From Mycolicibacterium komanii (GTDB lineage Bacteria > Actinomycetota > Actinomycetes > Mycobacteriales > Mycobacteriaceae), in assembly GCF_001050035.1 (NCBI RefSeq), contig NZ_CVTA01000014.1:1-64000 (forward strand): a stretch of 64,000 nt of DNA. The letters are read 5' to 3'. Numbering within the stretch: position 1 is the first letter of the stretch; each line of letters opens with the position of its first letter. A program made the position numbers and the translations under genes. Positions 44,854-52,857 of this stretch are shown here, piece after piece. Under the pieces are notes generated by a model. It ran no database searches. It worked only from the letters and a program-made list of their open reading frames with translations, and was not told where the DNA came from.

Positions 44854-47511
44854 CTACTGCTTGGCCATATTCGCGAAGCGACTCAAATGCAGTTGGTGCG
44901 CAACGGTAATCGTCTTCGTCGGACCGTTACGGTGCTTGCCCAAAATCAGGTCGGCCTCGCCGCCACGTGGGTCGTCGCGCTCGAACGCGTCCGGCCGGTG
45001 CAGCAGGATCACCATGTCAGCATCTTGTTCGAGGCTGTTATGAACTGAAATTCCTTGTGCCACAAAGCAGTTCGTGCCAGGAACGGTGCCGTCGTATACG
45101 TCTTGATAGCCAATGCTCGTTATTTCGAGGATTGCGTCCCAGTGAACATCATTCGTGGCGAGATCATGAAGTTCGCGATCCTCGAGGGCCGCGGCTGCAC
45201 TGTGCAGACGGTTACGGCTTGGAGGCGCCTTGAGCAGCGGCGCAGAAGAAATCGCTAACCCGGAGGCCGCCGCAAATTCGGCCTTCGACATTTGCGTTTC
45301 CGCTAGAGAGCGCTTGACCCGGTCCCACACCTCGACCGGGACAGTGTCCCTGCCCGCGCGCCGCCCGCGCATAGCCAGATTGTCGAGAACTTCCTTTGCT
45401 TTCACGCCTCGGCTGCCGTGCACGCCCACCTTGGTCAGGAATACCTTCTGGTTGTCGAGCCATTCGACGTATAGGAACCAGCAGTCACGGTAGCCCGCCT
45501 TACGAGTCCTTGCGATCCGGCTCTGGACACCTAGCCGCAAAAGTAACTGGCGCACATCATCAACGAGTCGTCGGCTTGTCGACGCGTAATAGATGCGACC
45601 ATCTTTCTGCTTCTCGTTCCAACGCACTGACCCGTCCGTCGCCCACAGGTGCCGTAGGAACAACGCAATCTGATCGTTCGGCAGCGCGAAAACCTCAGCG
45701 GGAACGAATTTTTCGTAGCTACGCTTCCCGAACAGCCCCAACTTATCCAGCCATGCGGCAATCGGATTTCGCTTACCGCGAGCCAAGCGGTACGGAGCCG
45801 GCAACCGTAACGTCGTTACACGGGCCGCAGCGTACTCGTCACGCACGGCCGTCACACCGAAGTGTGCGGCCGCCTCAGCAACGGCATGAAGGTTCCACTC
45901 GTCGATGCTCGCGTAGCGGATCGGCTGACGCTTCACGCAGGAGCCGTCGCCGATCATGTGCGCCAGCAGGATGATCTCGGATTCGTCCATCCGCTCCGTG
46001 TGCACCGGTTCCGGAACTCGCCGCGGCACTGCCACCCGGTCGCCGACCTTCAACTCGCCCAACGGGGTCCATCCGTCGAGTGTCATGAACGGGTGATTGG
46101 CGGTCGCCTCGACCTCGCGGCCTGACGCCAACCGAACCTTGAAGACTTCCTTGTGCCCGCTGTAGAACACGTTAGTCATCGGCCGCGCGACCATCCGCTT
46201 GCGCTCGTCCATGGACCACACCAGCGGCCGCTCCCCGGTGCGCATCAACTCACCGAAGGTCACCTCAGCACCGGTGTCCGCCCGCAGGATTCGCGTATTC
46301 GCCGTCAGGCAGCCTGACTCGCGAAGGTCCGACACCATCGGCTTCTTGTCCGTCCGTTGCTCAGGACCGCGGTTCAGCTGGCTGATCGCCACCACCGGAA
46401 CATCGAGTTCCTTGGCCATCAGCTTGAGGCTTCGCGAGAAGTCCGACACTTCCTGCTGCCGAGACTCGTACTTCTTGCCCGACGTCATCAGCTGCATGTA
46501 GTCGACGACGATCAACCGCAAGCCGGCCTTCTGACTCAGCCGACGCGCCTTGGCGCGGATCTCCATCATCGTCAGGTTCGGCGAATCGTCGATGAACAAC
46601 GGCGCTTCGCTGATCTCGCTCATCCGGCGCGCTAACCGCGTCCAGTCGTCGTCGCTCATGCGGCCCGACCGCATGTCCGCCAGCTTGATCTTCGCCTCGG
46701 CCGACAACAGGCGCATCACGATCTCGGACTTGCTCATCTCCAGCGAGAAGATGACGCTCGGCATCTGGTGCTTGATCGAGCATGACCGCATGAAATCCAG
46801 TCCAAGCGTCGATTTGCCAACGCCGGGCCTCGCCGCGATGATGATCATCTGGCCCGGGTGCAGGCCGTTGGTCACCTCGTCGAGTTCGACGAAACCCGTT
46901 GGCACACCGCGCGCGATGCCGCCCTGCGACGCGATCGCGTCGATCTCGTCCATTGTCGGCTGCAGCAGTTCTTCCAGCGGAACGAAGTCCTCGGCCGTGC
47001 GCCGCTCGGTGACGTCGTAGATCTCCGACTGTGCGCGGTCGACGATCTCGTTGACGTCCGCGCCCTCAGCGCCCGCGTAGCCGTACTGCACGACGCGGGT
47101 GCCCGCCTCGACCAACCGTCGCAGCAGCGCCTTCTCCGCGACGATGCCCGCATAGAAACCGGCGTTCGCGGCCGTCGGCACCGTGGAGATCAGCGTGTGG
47201 AGGTACGGCGCCCCGCCGATGCGGCGCAGCAGCCCGCGCCGGTCCAGCTCGGCGGCCACGGTCACCGCGTCGGCCGGCTCTCCGCGGCCGTAGAGATCGA
47301 GGATCGCGTCGTAGACGTTCTGGTGGGCCGGACGATAGAAGTCGCCGGGGCGCAGCTTCTCGAGCACGTCGGCGATGGCGTCCTTGCTCAACAGCATCCC
47401 GCCGAGCACAGCCTGCTCCGCGGCCTGGTCCTGGGGAGGTTGGCGTCCGAAGTCCTCACTCGGCGGCGGCGTATCCATCCCCGGATGGCCTAGGTCGTCT
47501 ACGACGGCCAC
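44854..47511 (-). CDS. dnaB: Replicative DNA helicase DnaB with intein
   Basis: 885 residues as the precursor from GTG 47511, preceded by GAGG; an upstream GTG at 47523 is less likely. The N-terminal helicase domain (about 16-165) has the DnaB primase-binding fold. The RecA-like ATPase has Walker A ARPGVGKST (227-235), DYMQL (337) and later the tail after the intein. After splicing, the mature protein is about 460 residues, the usual size. DnaB unwinds DNA ahead of the fork. The gene is the M. tuberculosis Rv0058 equivalent, and its intein interrupts it at DLRESG / SLEQD. Confidence 0.95.
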   Translation of the reverse strand: MAVVDDLGHPGMDTPPPSEDFGRQPPQDQAAEQAVLGGMLLSKDAIADVLEKLRPGDFYRPAHQNVYDAILDLYGRGEPADAVTVAAELDRRGLLRRIGGAPYLHTLISTVPTAANAGFYAGIVAEKALLRRLVEAGTRVVQYGYAGAEGADVNEIVDRAQSEIYDVTERRTAEDFVPLEELLQPTMDEIDAIASQGGIARGVPTGFVELDEVTNGLHPGQMIIIAARPGVGKSTLGLDFMRSCSIKHQMPSVIFSLEMSKSEIVMRLLSAEAKIKLADMRSGRMSDDDWTRLARRMSEISEAPLFIDDSPNLTMMEIRAKARRLSQKAGLRLIVVDYMQLMTSGKKYESRQQEVSDFSRSLKLMAKELDVPVVAISQLNRGPEQRTDKKPMVSDLRESGCLTANTRILRADTGAEVTFGELMRTGERPLVWSMDERKRMVARPMTNVFYSGHKEVFKVRLASGREVEATANHPFMTLDGWTPLGELKVGDRVAVPRRVPEPVHTERMDESEIILLAHMIGDGSCVKRQPIRYASIDEWNLHAVAEAAAHFGVTAVRDEYAAARVTTLRLPAPYRLARGKRNPIAAWLDKLGLFGKRSYEKFVPAEVFALPNDQIALFLRHLWATDGSVRWNEKQKDGRIYYASTSRRLVDDVRQLLLRLGVQSRIARTRKAGYRDCWFLYVEWLDNQKVFLTKVGVHGSRGVKAKEVLDNLAMRGRRAGRDTVPVEVWDRVKRSLAETQMSKAEFAAASGLAISSAPLLKAPPSRNRLHSAAAALEDRELHDLATNDVHWDAILEITSIGYQDVYDGTVPGTNCFVAQGISVHNSLEQDADMVILLHRPDAFERDDPRGGEADLILGKHRNGPTKTITVAHQLHLSRFANMAKQ
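45037..46311 (-). mobile_element. DnaB intein with LAGLIDADG homing endonuclease
   Basis: 425 residues in-frame, from Cys401 (CLTANTRILRADTG) to Asn825 (ISVHN), with Ser826 as the first residue of the C-extein. Block B is seen as TANHPFM; the terminal HN and the nucleophilic Cys1 are intact, so splicing should work. Two endonuclease motifs are present: LLAHMIGDGSCVKR and FLRHLWATDGSVRW, both with their acidic Asp, so homing may also be active. The same site carries the intein in M. tuberculosis DnaB. The stretch is visibly less G+C-rich than the extein coding sequence, in keeping with horizontal origin. Confidence 0.93.
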
Positions 47512-47536
47512 GAAGCGCCTCACCCCCTATTCGTTA

Positions 47537-47552
47537 TCGAACGTACATTCGA
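47537..47552. promoter_or_regulatory. SOS box-like site upstream of dnaB (candidate LexA site)
   Basis: TCGAACGTACATTCGA matches the mycobacterial LexA box TCGAACN4GTTCGA at all but one base (the second arm starts with A). It lies 25 bp upstream of the dnaB start, overlapping the likely -10 region, where a repressor would block transcription. Confidence 0.65.
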
Positions 47553-47579
47553 TACCCAGTTGTCGCGACTATAAGTCAA
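47549..47579 (-). promoter_or_regulatory. dnaB: Possible dnaB promoter
   Basis: On the minus strand TTGACT (complement at 47574-47579) sits 19 bp before TATCGA (complement at 47549-47554). The spacing is slightly long for a SigA promoter and the -10 overlaps the SOS-box-like site. The implied leader would be short, about 30-35 nt. Confidence 0.4.
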
Positions 47580-47676
47580 GCCGCTGACAAACCGCTTCTC
47601 GGCGCCTGACCCGTCCCGCCGACGGCTTACGCTAGACGTTGCTGGCGGGGGCGCAACCCGGTCCTGTTCATAGACC

Positions 47677-47805
47677 TGTGGATGGAGTGTGGATAGGTCT
47701 GGACAGCCATGTTGAGTCGTTGGGGAGAACCTGTTAATTAACCACTTCGTTCACTGCATCTGCGCAGATAGCCGCACCATAAACCGTCAGTGATGTTGTG
47801 GATGA
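47677..47805. promoter_or_regulatory. Three TGTGGAT heptamers resembling DnaA boxes
   Basis: TGTGGATGG (47677-47685), TGTGGATAG (47688-47696) and TGTGGATGA (47797-47805) share the TGTGGAT core in the same orientation. Their complements resemble the DnaA box TTATCCACA/TTGTCCACA with one or two mismatches. Two of the three are separated by only 2 bp. Confidence 0.4.
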
Positions 47806-47939
47806 CAAATGCCTCGGCGTGTCGTGCCGGGTTGCCGACTCGGGCGTGTTGTATTGCGCCCAGGGGCCATGCAGGTTAACGGCGGGTTATCTTCGCTACG
47901 GGGATAAGCGGCGCGATGTTCGCCAGCGCGCACAGCAAC

Positions 47940-47974
47940 GGCCGGGTGAAGATCGTTCCCGACTTCACCCGGCC
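47940..47974 (-). terminator. Hairpin terminating the rpsF-ssb-rpsR-rplI operon
   Basis: Perfect 12-bp arms GGCCGGGTGAAG and CTTCACCCGGCC with an 11-nt loop, starting 16 bp after the rplI stop. No T-tract follows on the minus strand. This is the strongest hairpin near the operon's end. Confidence 0.65.
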
Positions 47975-47990
47975 GTATTTGACGCTGTAG

Positions 47991-48449
47991 TTACTTTGCG
48001 GCGACGACTTCCAGCGAAACCGTTGCGGCGATCTCCGGATGGAGCCGAACCGCGATCGGATGCGTGCCGGTCGTCTTGATGTGCGCCTTCGGCAACTGGA
48101 CGGTGCGCTTGTCCAGGTTCGGGCCACCGGCACTCTTGATGGCTGCAACCACGTCGGCCGTTGTCACCGAGCCGAACAGCTTTCCGCTGTCGGCCGCGGC
48201 CTTCACGGCAACCTGGACCGAGTCGAGGTTCTCGATCGCGGTCTTGAGCTCGACGGCATGCTCGCGGCCCTGGATGGCCTTCTGCTCGCGGGCGCGACGA
48301 ATCTCTTCGGCCTGGCGTTCCGCGCCGCGGGACGCGACCACGGCCAAATGCCGAGGCACCAGGTAGTTACGGGCGTAGCCGTCCTTGACCTCGACGATGT
48401 CGCCCTGCTCGCCGAGATGTTCGACGTCGGCGGTGAGAATCAGTTTCAT
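47991..48449 (-). CDS. rplI: 50S ribosomal protein L9 (bL9)
   Basis: 152 residues starting [36 protein letters not shown], the textbook N-terminal L9 domain with the conserved [15 protein letters not shown] motif, then the long connecting helix and C-terminal domain. GGAGGAC precedes the ATG; a longer reading from 48503 enters rpsR and is not used. L9 binds 23S rRNA and helps keep the reading frame. It is the last gene of the rpsF-ssb-rpsR-rplI operon and is followed by a strong hairpin. Confidence 0.96.
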   Translation of the reverse strand: MKLILTADVEHLGEQGDIVEVKDGYARNYLVPRHLAVVASRGAERQAEEIRRAREQKAIQGREHAVELKTAIENLDSVQVAVKAAADSGKLFGSVTTADVVAAIKSAGGPNLDKRTVQLPKAHIKTTGTHPIAVRLHPEIAATVSLEVVAAK

Positions 48450-48462
48450 TTTCCCGTCCTCC

Positions 48463-48717
48463 CTATCGCGTCGACGAGGTGAACGGGAGCAGCGCAACCT
48501 CACGCGCGTTCTTCACGGCGATCGCGATATCACGCTGGTGCTGAACGCAGTTGCCGGTGACGCGGCGGGCACGGATCTTGCCGCGCTCGCTGATGTACGT
48601 GCGCAGCAGCGCCGTGTCCTTGTAATCGATGGCCTGCCCCTTCTTGGAGCAGAACACGCACTTGCGGGTCTTGACCGGCTTCTCGGGAGCCGGCCGACGC
48701 TTGGTGGCCTTGGCCAT
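48463..48717 (-). CDS. rpsR: 30S ribosomal protein S18 (bS18), cysteine-containing form
   Basis: 84 residues. KCVFCSKKG with a further Cys in [15 protein letters not shown] marks the zinc-type (C+) paralogue; mycobacteria usually also keep a cysteine-free copy under Zur control elsewhere. RRVTGNC and the arginine-rich C-terminus are standard. S18 pairs with S6 on the small subunit, and the two are encoded in one operon here, with ssb between them. Confidence 0.96.
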   Translation of the reverse strand: MAKATKRRPAPEKPVKTRKCVFCSKKGQAIDYKDTALLRTYISERGKIRARRVTGNCVQHQRDIAIAVKNAREVALLPFTSSTR

Positions 48718-48758
48718 GTGTCTTTCTCTTTCTTGCTACTTCGGTGATCGGTTGTGGA

Positions 48759-49271
48759 TCAGAAGGGTGGCTCGTCGTCGGCTCCGGAGAACGAGCCCGA
48801 TGCCGGGGCGCTGCCCCACGGGTCGTCCTTCGGCTGCTCGGCGGGGCGCGAACCGCCACCGCCACCGCCGCCTCCGCCGCCGAAACCACCACCGCCGCCG
48901 CCGCTGCGGCTGGCCTTGTTCACCTTGGCGGTCGCGTACCGCAGCGACGGGCCGATCTCATCGACCTCGAGCTCGACCACGGTGCGCTTCTCGCCCTCGC
49001 GGGTTTCGAACGAACGCTGCTTGAGCCTGCCCTGCACGATCACCCGCGAACCGCGAGTGAGGCTTTCGGCCACGTTCTCGGCGGCCTCGCGCCAGATGTT
49101 GCAGCGCAGGAACAATGCCTCGCCGTCTTTCCACTCGCCGGTCTGGCGGTCGTAGATGCGCGGTGTCGACGCCACGGTGAAGTTGGCGACGGCCGCACCC
49201 GACGGCGTGAAGCGCAGTTCGGGATCGGCGGTCAGGTTTCCGACGACGGTGATGATGGTGTCACCAGCCAC
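48759..49271 (-). CDS. ssb: Single-stranded DNA-binding protein
   Basis: 170 residues from GTG 49271, with AGGAGGACATC before it. The OB fold (about 1-115) begins [56 protein letters not shown] is also characteristic. A long glycine-rich linker (residues about 122-145) precedes the acidic C-terminal tip DDEPPF, through which SSB recruits repair and replication proteins. It lies in the ribosomal protein operon with rpsF and rpsR, as in other actinobacteria. Confidence 0.97.
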   Translation of the reverse strand: MAGDTIITVVGNLTADPELRFTPSGAAVANFTVASTPRIYDRQTGEWKDGEALFLRCNIWREAAENVAESLTRGSRVIVQGRLKQRSFETREGEKRTVVELEVDEIGPSLRYATAKVNKASRSGGGGGGFGGGGGGGGGGSRPAEQPKDDPWGSAPASGSFSGADDEPPF

Positions 49272-49363
49272 GATGTCCTCCTGGGATTGGCGGTGTAAGT
49301 CTTGGGAGCGGTCGCAGGCGAGCCTACGGAAGCGCTCCGACGCTTACAGCCTGTTCTTCGGGA

Positions 49364-49654
49364 CTAGTGCTTGTCCGACCGCATGACCTTGGTCCGCAAC
49401 ACGGACTCGTTCAGGTTGAGCTGACGGTCCAGCTCGGTCACGGTGGCGGGCTCTGCCTTCACATCGATGACGGCGTAGATGCCCTCGGCGTGCTTGGCGA
49501 TCTCGTATGCCAACCGGCGCCGGCCCCAGATGTCGACCTTGTCGACACTGCCGCCGTCCTTGCGGATGACGTTGAGGAATGTTTCCAGCGACGGAGCTAC
49601 GGTGCGCTCGTCAAGGGTGGGGTCGAGGATGACCATGATTTCGTATGGACGCAT
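49364..49654 (-). CDS. rpsF: 30S ribosomal protein S6 (bS6)
   Basis: 96 residues starting [19 protein letters not shown], with [10 protein letters not shown] and [14 protein letters not shown] typical of S6. GAGG lies 6 bp before the ATG; the longer reading from 49690 is not used. S6 forms a heterodimer with S18 in the platform of the 30S subunit. It opens the rpsF-ssb-rpsR-rplI operon, downstream of a hairpin in its leader. Confidence 0.96.
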   Translation of the reverse strand: MRPYEIMVILDPTLDERTVAPSLETFLNVIRKDGGSVDKVDIWGRRRLAYEIAKHAEGIYAVIDVKAEPATVTELDRQLNLNESVLRTKVMRSDKH

Positions 49655-49685
49655 GAAGACCTCATCACCTCCTACGGTCTGATCG

Positions 49686-49704
49686 GCCACGGACTGTCCG
49701 TGGC
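49686..49704 (-). promoter_or_regulatory. Hairpin in the rpsF leader
   Basis: GCCACGGACTGTCCGTGGC forms 8-bp arms around a 3-nt loop, 31 bp upstream of the rpsF start and between the divergent rpsF and cyclase genes. In other bacteria S6:S18 binds a leader hairpin to control this operon; whether this one serves that role is unknown. Confidence 0.4.
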
Positions 49705-49796
49705 AGGAGGGTCGCCTGCGTCGGCAACCGGCATAGGTTACAGGAAAGCCCGCTGATCTGCGAAATCGTGCTGTTCGCCGGGCTTACACTCCCGCC

Positions 49797-51101
49797 ATGT
49801 TCTCCGAGACGCGCTACGCGTTGAACGGAGGCTTGCACGTCGCCTACCGCGCCTCGCCACCGGGTGAGCGCGACCTCGTCTTCCTTTCGAACTGGTTCAC
49901 CCACTGCGAGGTCGTGCCCGAGATGCCGATGCTGCAGGGCTGGATCGAGGCCATGACCTCCCTCGGCCGGCTGATCTTCTTCGACCAGCCCGGGACGGGA
50001 GCGTCCGATCCCTTGACCCAAGGCGCCGAACCGACGCTCGAGCAGTGGACCGACAGCGTCACCGCGGTACTCGACGACCTCGGTAGCGCCGAAGCGGTCT
50101 TGATCGCCGTCGACGGCGCCTTCGCCACCGGCGCGCTGTTCGCGGCGACGCATCCGTCGCGCACGACCGCGCTGATATCGCTCGAGGGATACGCCGACGT
50201 GTTCGTCGACGACACTCGCACAGACGGGCGCCCCCAGATGCTGTCCTTGTGGGGCACGGGTGAATTGCAGCGCGTCATCAATCCGGACACGCCCTGGAAC
50301 GAGGAGATCCGGGCGGCATGGGCGCGCATGGAGCGTCTCGCGGCGAGCCCCGGAACCGCCTCGGTCATGCTGCCGTTCGTCGCGGAGATGAACGTTCGGC
50401 CGGTCCTCCCGAGCGTGCGCGTGCCGACACTCGTCGTACAGCACGCCGACGATCCGTACATCACCCCTCGAATGGGCCGCGACATCGCCGATCGGATACC
50501 GGCCGCGAAATACGTTGAGCTGCCTGGCCGTAACATGTACCACTTCATTGAGCCGTGGCACGATTCCTTCCAGGTCATCTGCGAGTTCCTCACCGGCCAC
50601 CAAGCCGATGTGCCCGACGATCGCGTGCTGGCCACCGTGTTGTTCACCGACATCGTGGACTCGACCCGCCGCGCCGCCGAGATCGGCGACCGCGATTGGC
50701 ACGCCCTTCTCGACGCACACGACGCCGTCGTACGCGCACAACTGACTCGTTATCGCGGCCGCGAGGTCAACACCTCCGGCGACGGCTTCCTCGCCACATT
50801 CGACGGTCCGCAACGAGCCATCCGCTGCGCCATGGCAATTCGCGACTCCGTCCAAGCGCTGGGGCTCGAGATACGCGCCGGCCTGCACACCGGCGAGTGC
50901 GAGATCCGCGGCGACGACATCGGCGGCATCGCCGTACACATCGGCGCACGCGTCAGCGCGCTCGCCGGCGCCAACGAGGTTCTCGTGTCGAGCACGCTGC
51001 GCGACCTGGTCATCGGCTCCGGGCTGGAGTTCGACGATCGCGGCGCCCACGCGCTCAAAGGCGTGCCCGGCGAGTGGCGCCTGTTCGCCGTGACGCCCTA
51101 G
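49797..51101 (+). CDS. Alpha/beta-hydrolase-like domain fused to a class III adenylyl cyclase
   Basis: 434 residues. Residues 1-265 are an alpha/beta-hydrolase fold, but the nucleophile elbow reads AVDGA (Asp106) instead of GxSxG. Residues 275-434 are a class III cyclase: metal-binding Asp285 and Asp288 in FTDIVDST, Asp329 in TSGDG, Asn325 where a substrate-specifying Lys is usual, and His381 and Arg385 in HIGAR where Asn and Arg are usual. The domain order is that of M. tuberculosis Rv1900c. It should make cAMP in response to a ligand or state sensed by the first domain. It is inserted, on the other strand, between rpsF and the GT87 gene. Confidence 0.85.
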   Translation: MFSETRYALNGGLHVAYRASPPGERDLVFLSNWFTHCEVVPEMPMLQGWIEAMTSLGRLIFFDQPGTGASDPLTQGAEPTLEQWTDSVTAVLDDLGSAEAVLIAVDGAFATGALFAATHPSRTTALISLEGYADVFVDDTRTDGRPQMLSLWGTGELQRVINPDTPWNEEIRAAWARMERLAASPGTASVMLPFVAEMNVRPVLPSVRVPTLVVQHADDPYITPRMGRDIADRIPAAKYVELPGRNMYHFIEPWHDSFQVICEFLTGHQADVPDDRVLATVLFTDIVDSTRRAAEIGDRDWHALLDAHDAVVRAQLTRYRGREVNTSGDGFLATFDGPQRAIRCAMAIRDSVQALGLEIRAGLHTGECEIRGDDIGGIAVHIGARVSALAGANEVLVSSTLRDLVIGSGLEFDDRGAHALKGVPGEWRLFAVTP

Positions 51102-51102
51102 C

Positions 51103-51123
51103 GCGCCGGTTGTGAGACCGGCG
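51103..51123. terminator. Hairpin between the convergent cyclase and GT87 genes
   Basis: CGCCGGT and ACCGGCG form 7-bp arms around TGTGAG just after the cyclase stop. It may terminate transcription from either side; no T-tract is present. Confidence 0.4.
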
Positions 51124-51153
51124 ACGCGTTCCGGCCGTTTCGCGTCGCTGACT

Positions 51154-52857
51154 TCACACCCGAGCCAGCGGCGCTTCGGATTCGCGTTCTGTGCGCACTC
51201 TCGACGCATCCGGCCGCAGCCAGTCCGGCAGCCACCGCGGCTGCGCGTCCGGCGCCCGGTCGAACACGCCGCCCGCCGGATCGTCGACCCCGCCGCGGGC
51301 GCGGACCAGGTCCAGCTCCGGACGGTAGATCTCGCGGATCACCAACGCGCACAGCGCGACCACCGCGATGTCGCGCAGCAGCACCGTGATGGTGAACGGC
51401 TGCTCAGGCAACCCCTTGTTCGCCTCGCCGTAGAGGTACAGCATCCGCGGCACCCACACCAACGCGTCAATCGTCATCCACGCCAGCAGGATTCGTCGAT
51501 GCGGCAACGCCAGCACCGCCAACGGCACCAGCCACAGCGAGAACTGCGGGCTCCACACCTTGTTCGTCAGCAGGAACGCCGCGACGATCAGGAACGCCAC
51601 CTGCGCCACCCGCGGCCGACGGCGAGCGGTCAGCGCGATGTAACCGATAGCGATACAACAGGATACGAACAGGATCGCCGAGACGATGTTGGTGACCGTG
51701 GGCGGCTGCCAGTAGCCCAGGTCGGGATCGAATCCTCGCCACCCGGTGAACGACTTGACGACGTTGTAGATCGAGTCCATGTCGTCGCCGCGGCGGGTGT
51801 TGAGCCGGAAGAACTCCGACCACCCTCGCGGAAACAGCAGCATGATCGGCAGGTTCACCACCAACCACGCCACGGCCGCCGCGATCGCCGTCTTGCCGAC
51901 CTCCCGCAGCTTGCCGGTGCGCAACGCCAGCACCGTCAGCGGCGCCAGCAGCAGCAGCGGATACAGCTTGGCCGCCACGCCGAGCCCGATCAGCGCGCCG
52001 GCCACCACCGGCTTGCGTCGCGCCCACGCCAGCAGAGCGCCCGTCGCGAAAGCCGTTGCCAGCGCATCGAAATTCGTGAAGATCTGAAAGATGACCAGAG
52101 GCGACGCCGCCACCAGCGCCGCGTCCCAGACCCGCCGCGGCCCCGCCAGGCGCGAGGTCGCCCACACCGTCGCCAACCACGCCAGCGCCAACCCCAACGC
52201 CGCGATGTTGAAGAACATCACCACCTCGGCGATCACCGGAACCGAGACGAGTTTCGTCAACGCGGTGTACGTCTTGGCCAACGACATCGCCACGTATTGG
52301 TAGATGCCGGTCAGCACCGGATACTCCATGTAGCGCACCGCGATATTGCCGTCGTACTGAATATGCGGCTGTCCGGTGGCGTCCTTCTCCACCCAACTCG
52401 ACTTGTACGGGAACTTGCCGAGGTTGAGCAGTTCGGCGGTGTACAGCGGAACGGTGTCGGAATAGCAGAGCTGGAAGTACGCGCGCTGATTGCTCCAGTC
52501 GGCCACCCGCTGATCGGCGGTCCCGGTGCCCGTCGTCTGGAGGCACGCGGCCTTCGTCGAATAGCCCAGCGCGAGGAACACCAACGCGATGATCAGCATG
52601 ACGCGCAGCGGCGTCAGGAACCGCTGCCTGCCGATCAGCGCGTGCCTGCCGACGGACCCGCCGATGACGTCAGACAATGCGGCGCCGATGGTGTCCGTGC
52701 GGCTCGGCAGGTCGCGCTGGTCGAAACTCCGGAGGTCTCCCGCGAGCGGAGCTGGCGATACATCCTCCGCCAGCGGGCCCGCCGATACATCCTGAGCCAG
52801 CGGAGCCGGCGAGGCCGTCGTCGGCTCGCTCGTCTCCTCGCCCCCCACGTCGGTCAC
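51154..52857 (-). CDS. Membrane glycosyltransferase, GT87-like (Rv0051 equivalent)
   Basis: 567 residues from GTG 52857, which overlaps the ponA1 stop (GTGA); longer readings continue antisense to the ponA tail. After a hydrophilic, repeat-rich N-terminus of 65 residues (PLAxDVS-type repeats) come about 10-12 membrane helices. DUF2029/GT87 features include the loop with FPYKSSW...MEYPVLTGIYQY and the helices around FNIAALGLALAWLATVW. GT87 enzymes add mannose or arabinose from a polyprenyl donor on the outer face of the membrane. In mycobacteria this gene always follows ponA1, which suggests a role in the cell wall, but its acceptor is not known. Confidence 0.82.
   Translation of the reverse strand: MTDVGGEETSEPTTASPAPLAQDVSAGPLAEDVSPAPLAGDLRSFDQRDLPSRTDTIGAALSDVIGGSVGRHALIGRQRFLTPLRVMLIIALVFLALGYSTKAACLQTTGTGTADQRVADWSNQRAYFQLCYSDTVPLYTAELLNLGKFPYKSSWVEKDATGQPHIQYDGNIAVRYMEYPVLTGIYQYVAMSLAKTYTALTKLVSVPVIAEVVMFFNIAALGLALAWLATVWATSRLAGPRRVWDAALVAASPLVIFQIFTNFDALATAFATGALLAWARRKPVVAGALIGLGVAAKLYPLLLLAPLTVLALRTGKLREVGKTAIAAAVAWLVVNLPIMLLFPRGWSEFFRLNTRRGDDMDSIYNVVKSFTGWRGFDPDLGYWQPPTVTNIVSAILFVSCCIAIGYIALTARRRPRVAQVAFLIVAAFLLTNKVWSPQFSLWLVPLAVLALPHRRILLAWMTIDALVWVPRMLYLYGEANKGLPEQPFTITVLLRDIAVVALCALVIREIYRPELDLVRARGGVDDPAGGVFDRAPDAQPRWLPDWLRPDASRVRTERESEAPLARV

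Larger units (their letters stand above)
47512..47990. other. 479-bp intergenic region upstream of dnaB
   Basis: No gene is convincing here; a short plus-strand frame at 47798 runs into the rplI coding sequence and has no family. In order from the dnaB side the region holds an SOS-box-like site and promoter elements. DnaA-box-like heptamers follow, with a local inverted repeat (AGACCT at 47672, AGGTCT at 47695). An AT-rich palindrome GTTAATTAAC lies at 47733-47742, and a strong hairpin after rplI ends the region. In M. tuberculosis a hypothetical gene (Rv0057) occupies this interval; it is absent here. Confidence 0.7.

Noticed and set aside
47798..48079. 93-residue plus-strand frame in the dnaB-rplI interval
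   Set aside because: It overlaps the 3' end of rplI, has no ribosome-binding site and resembles no family.
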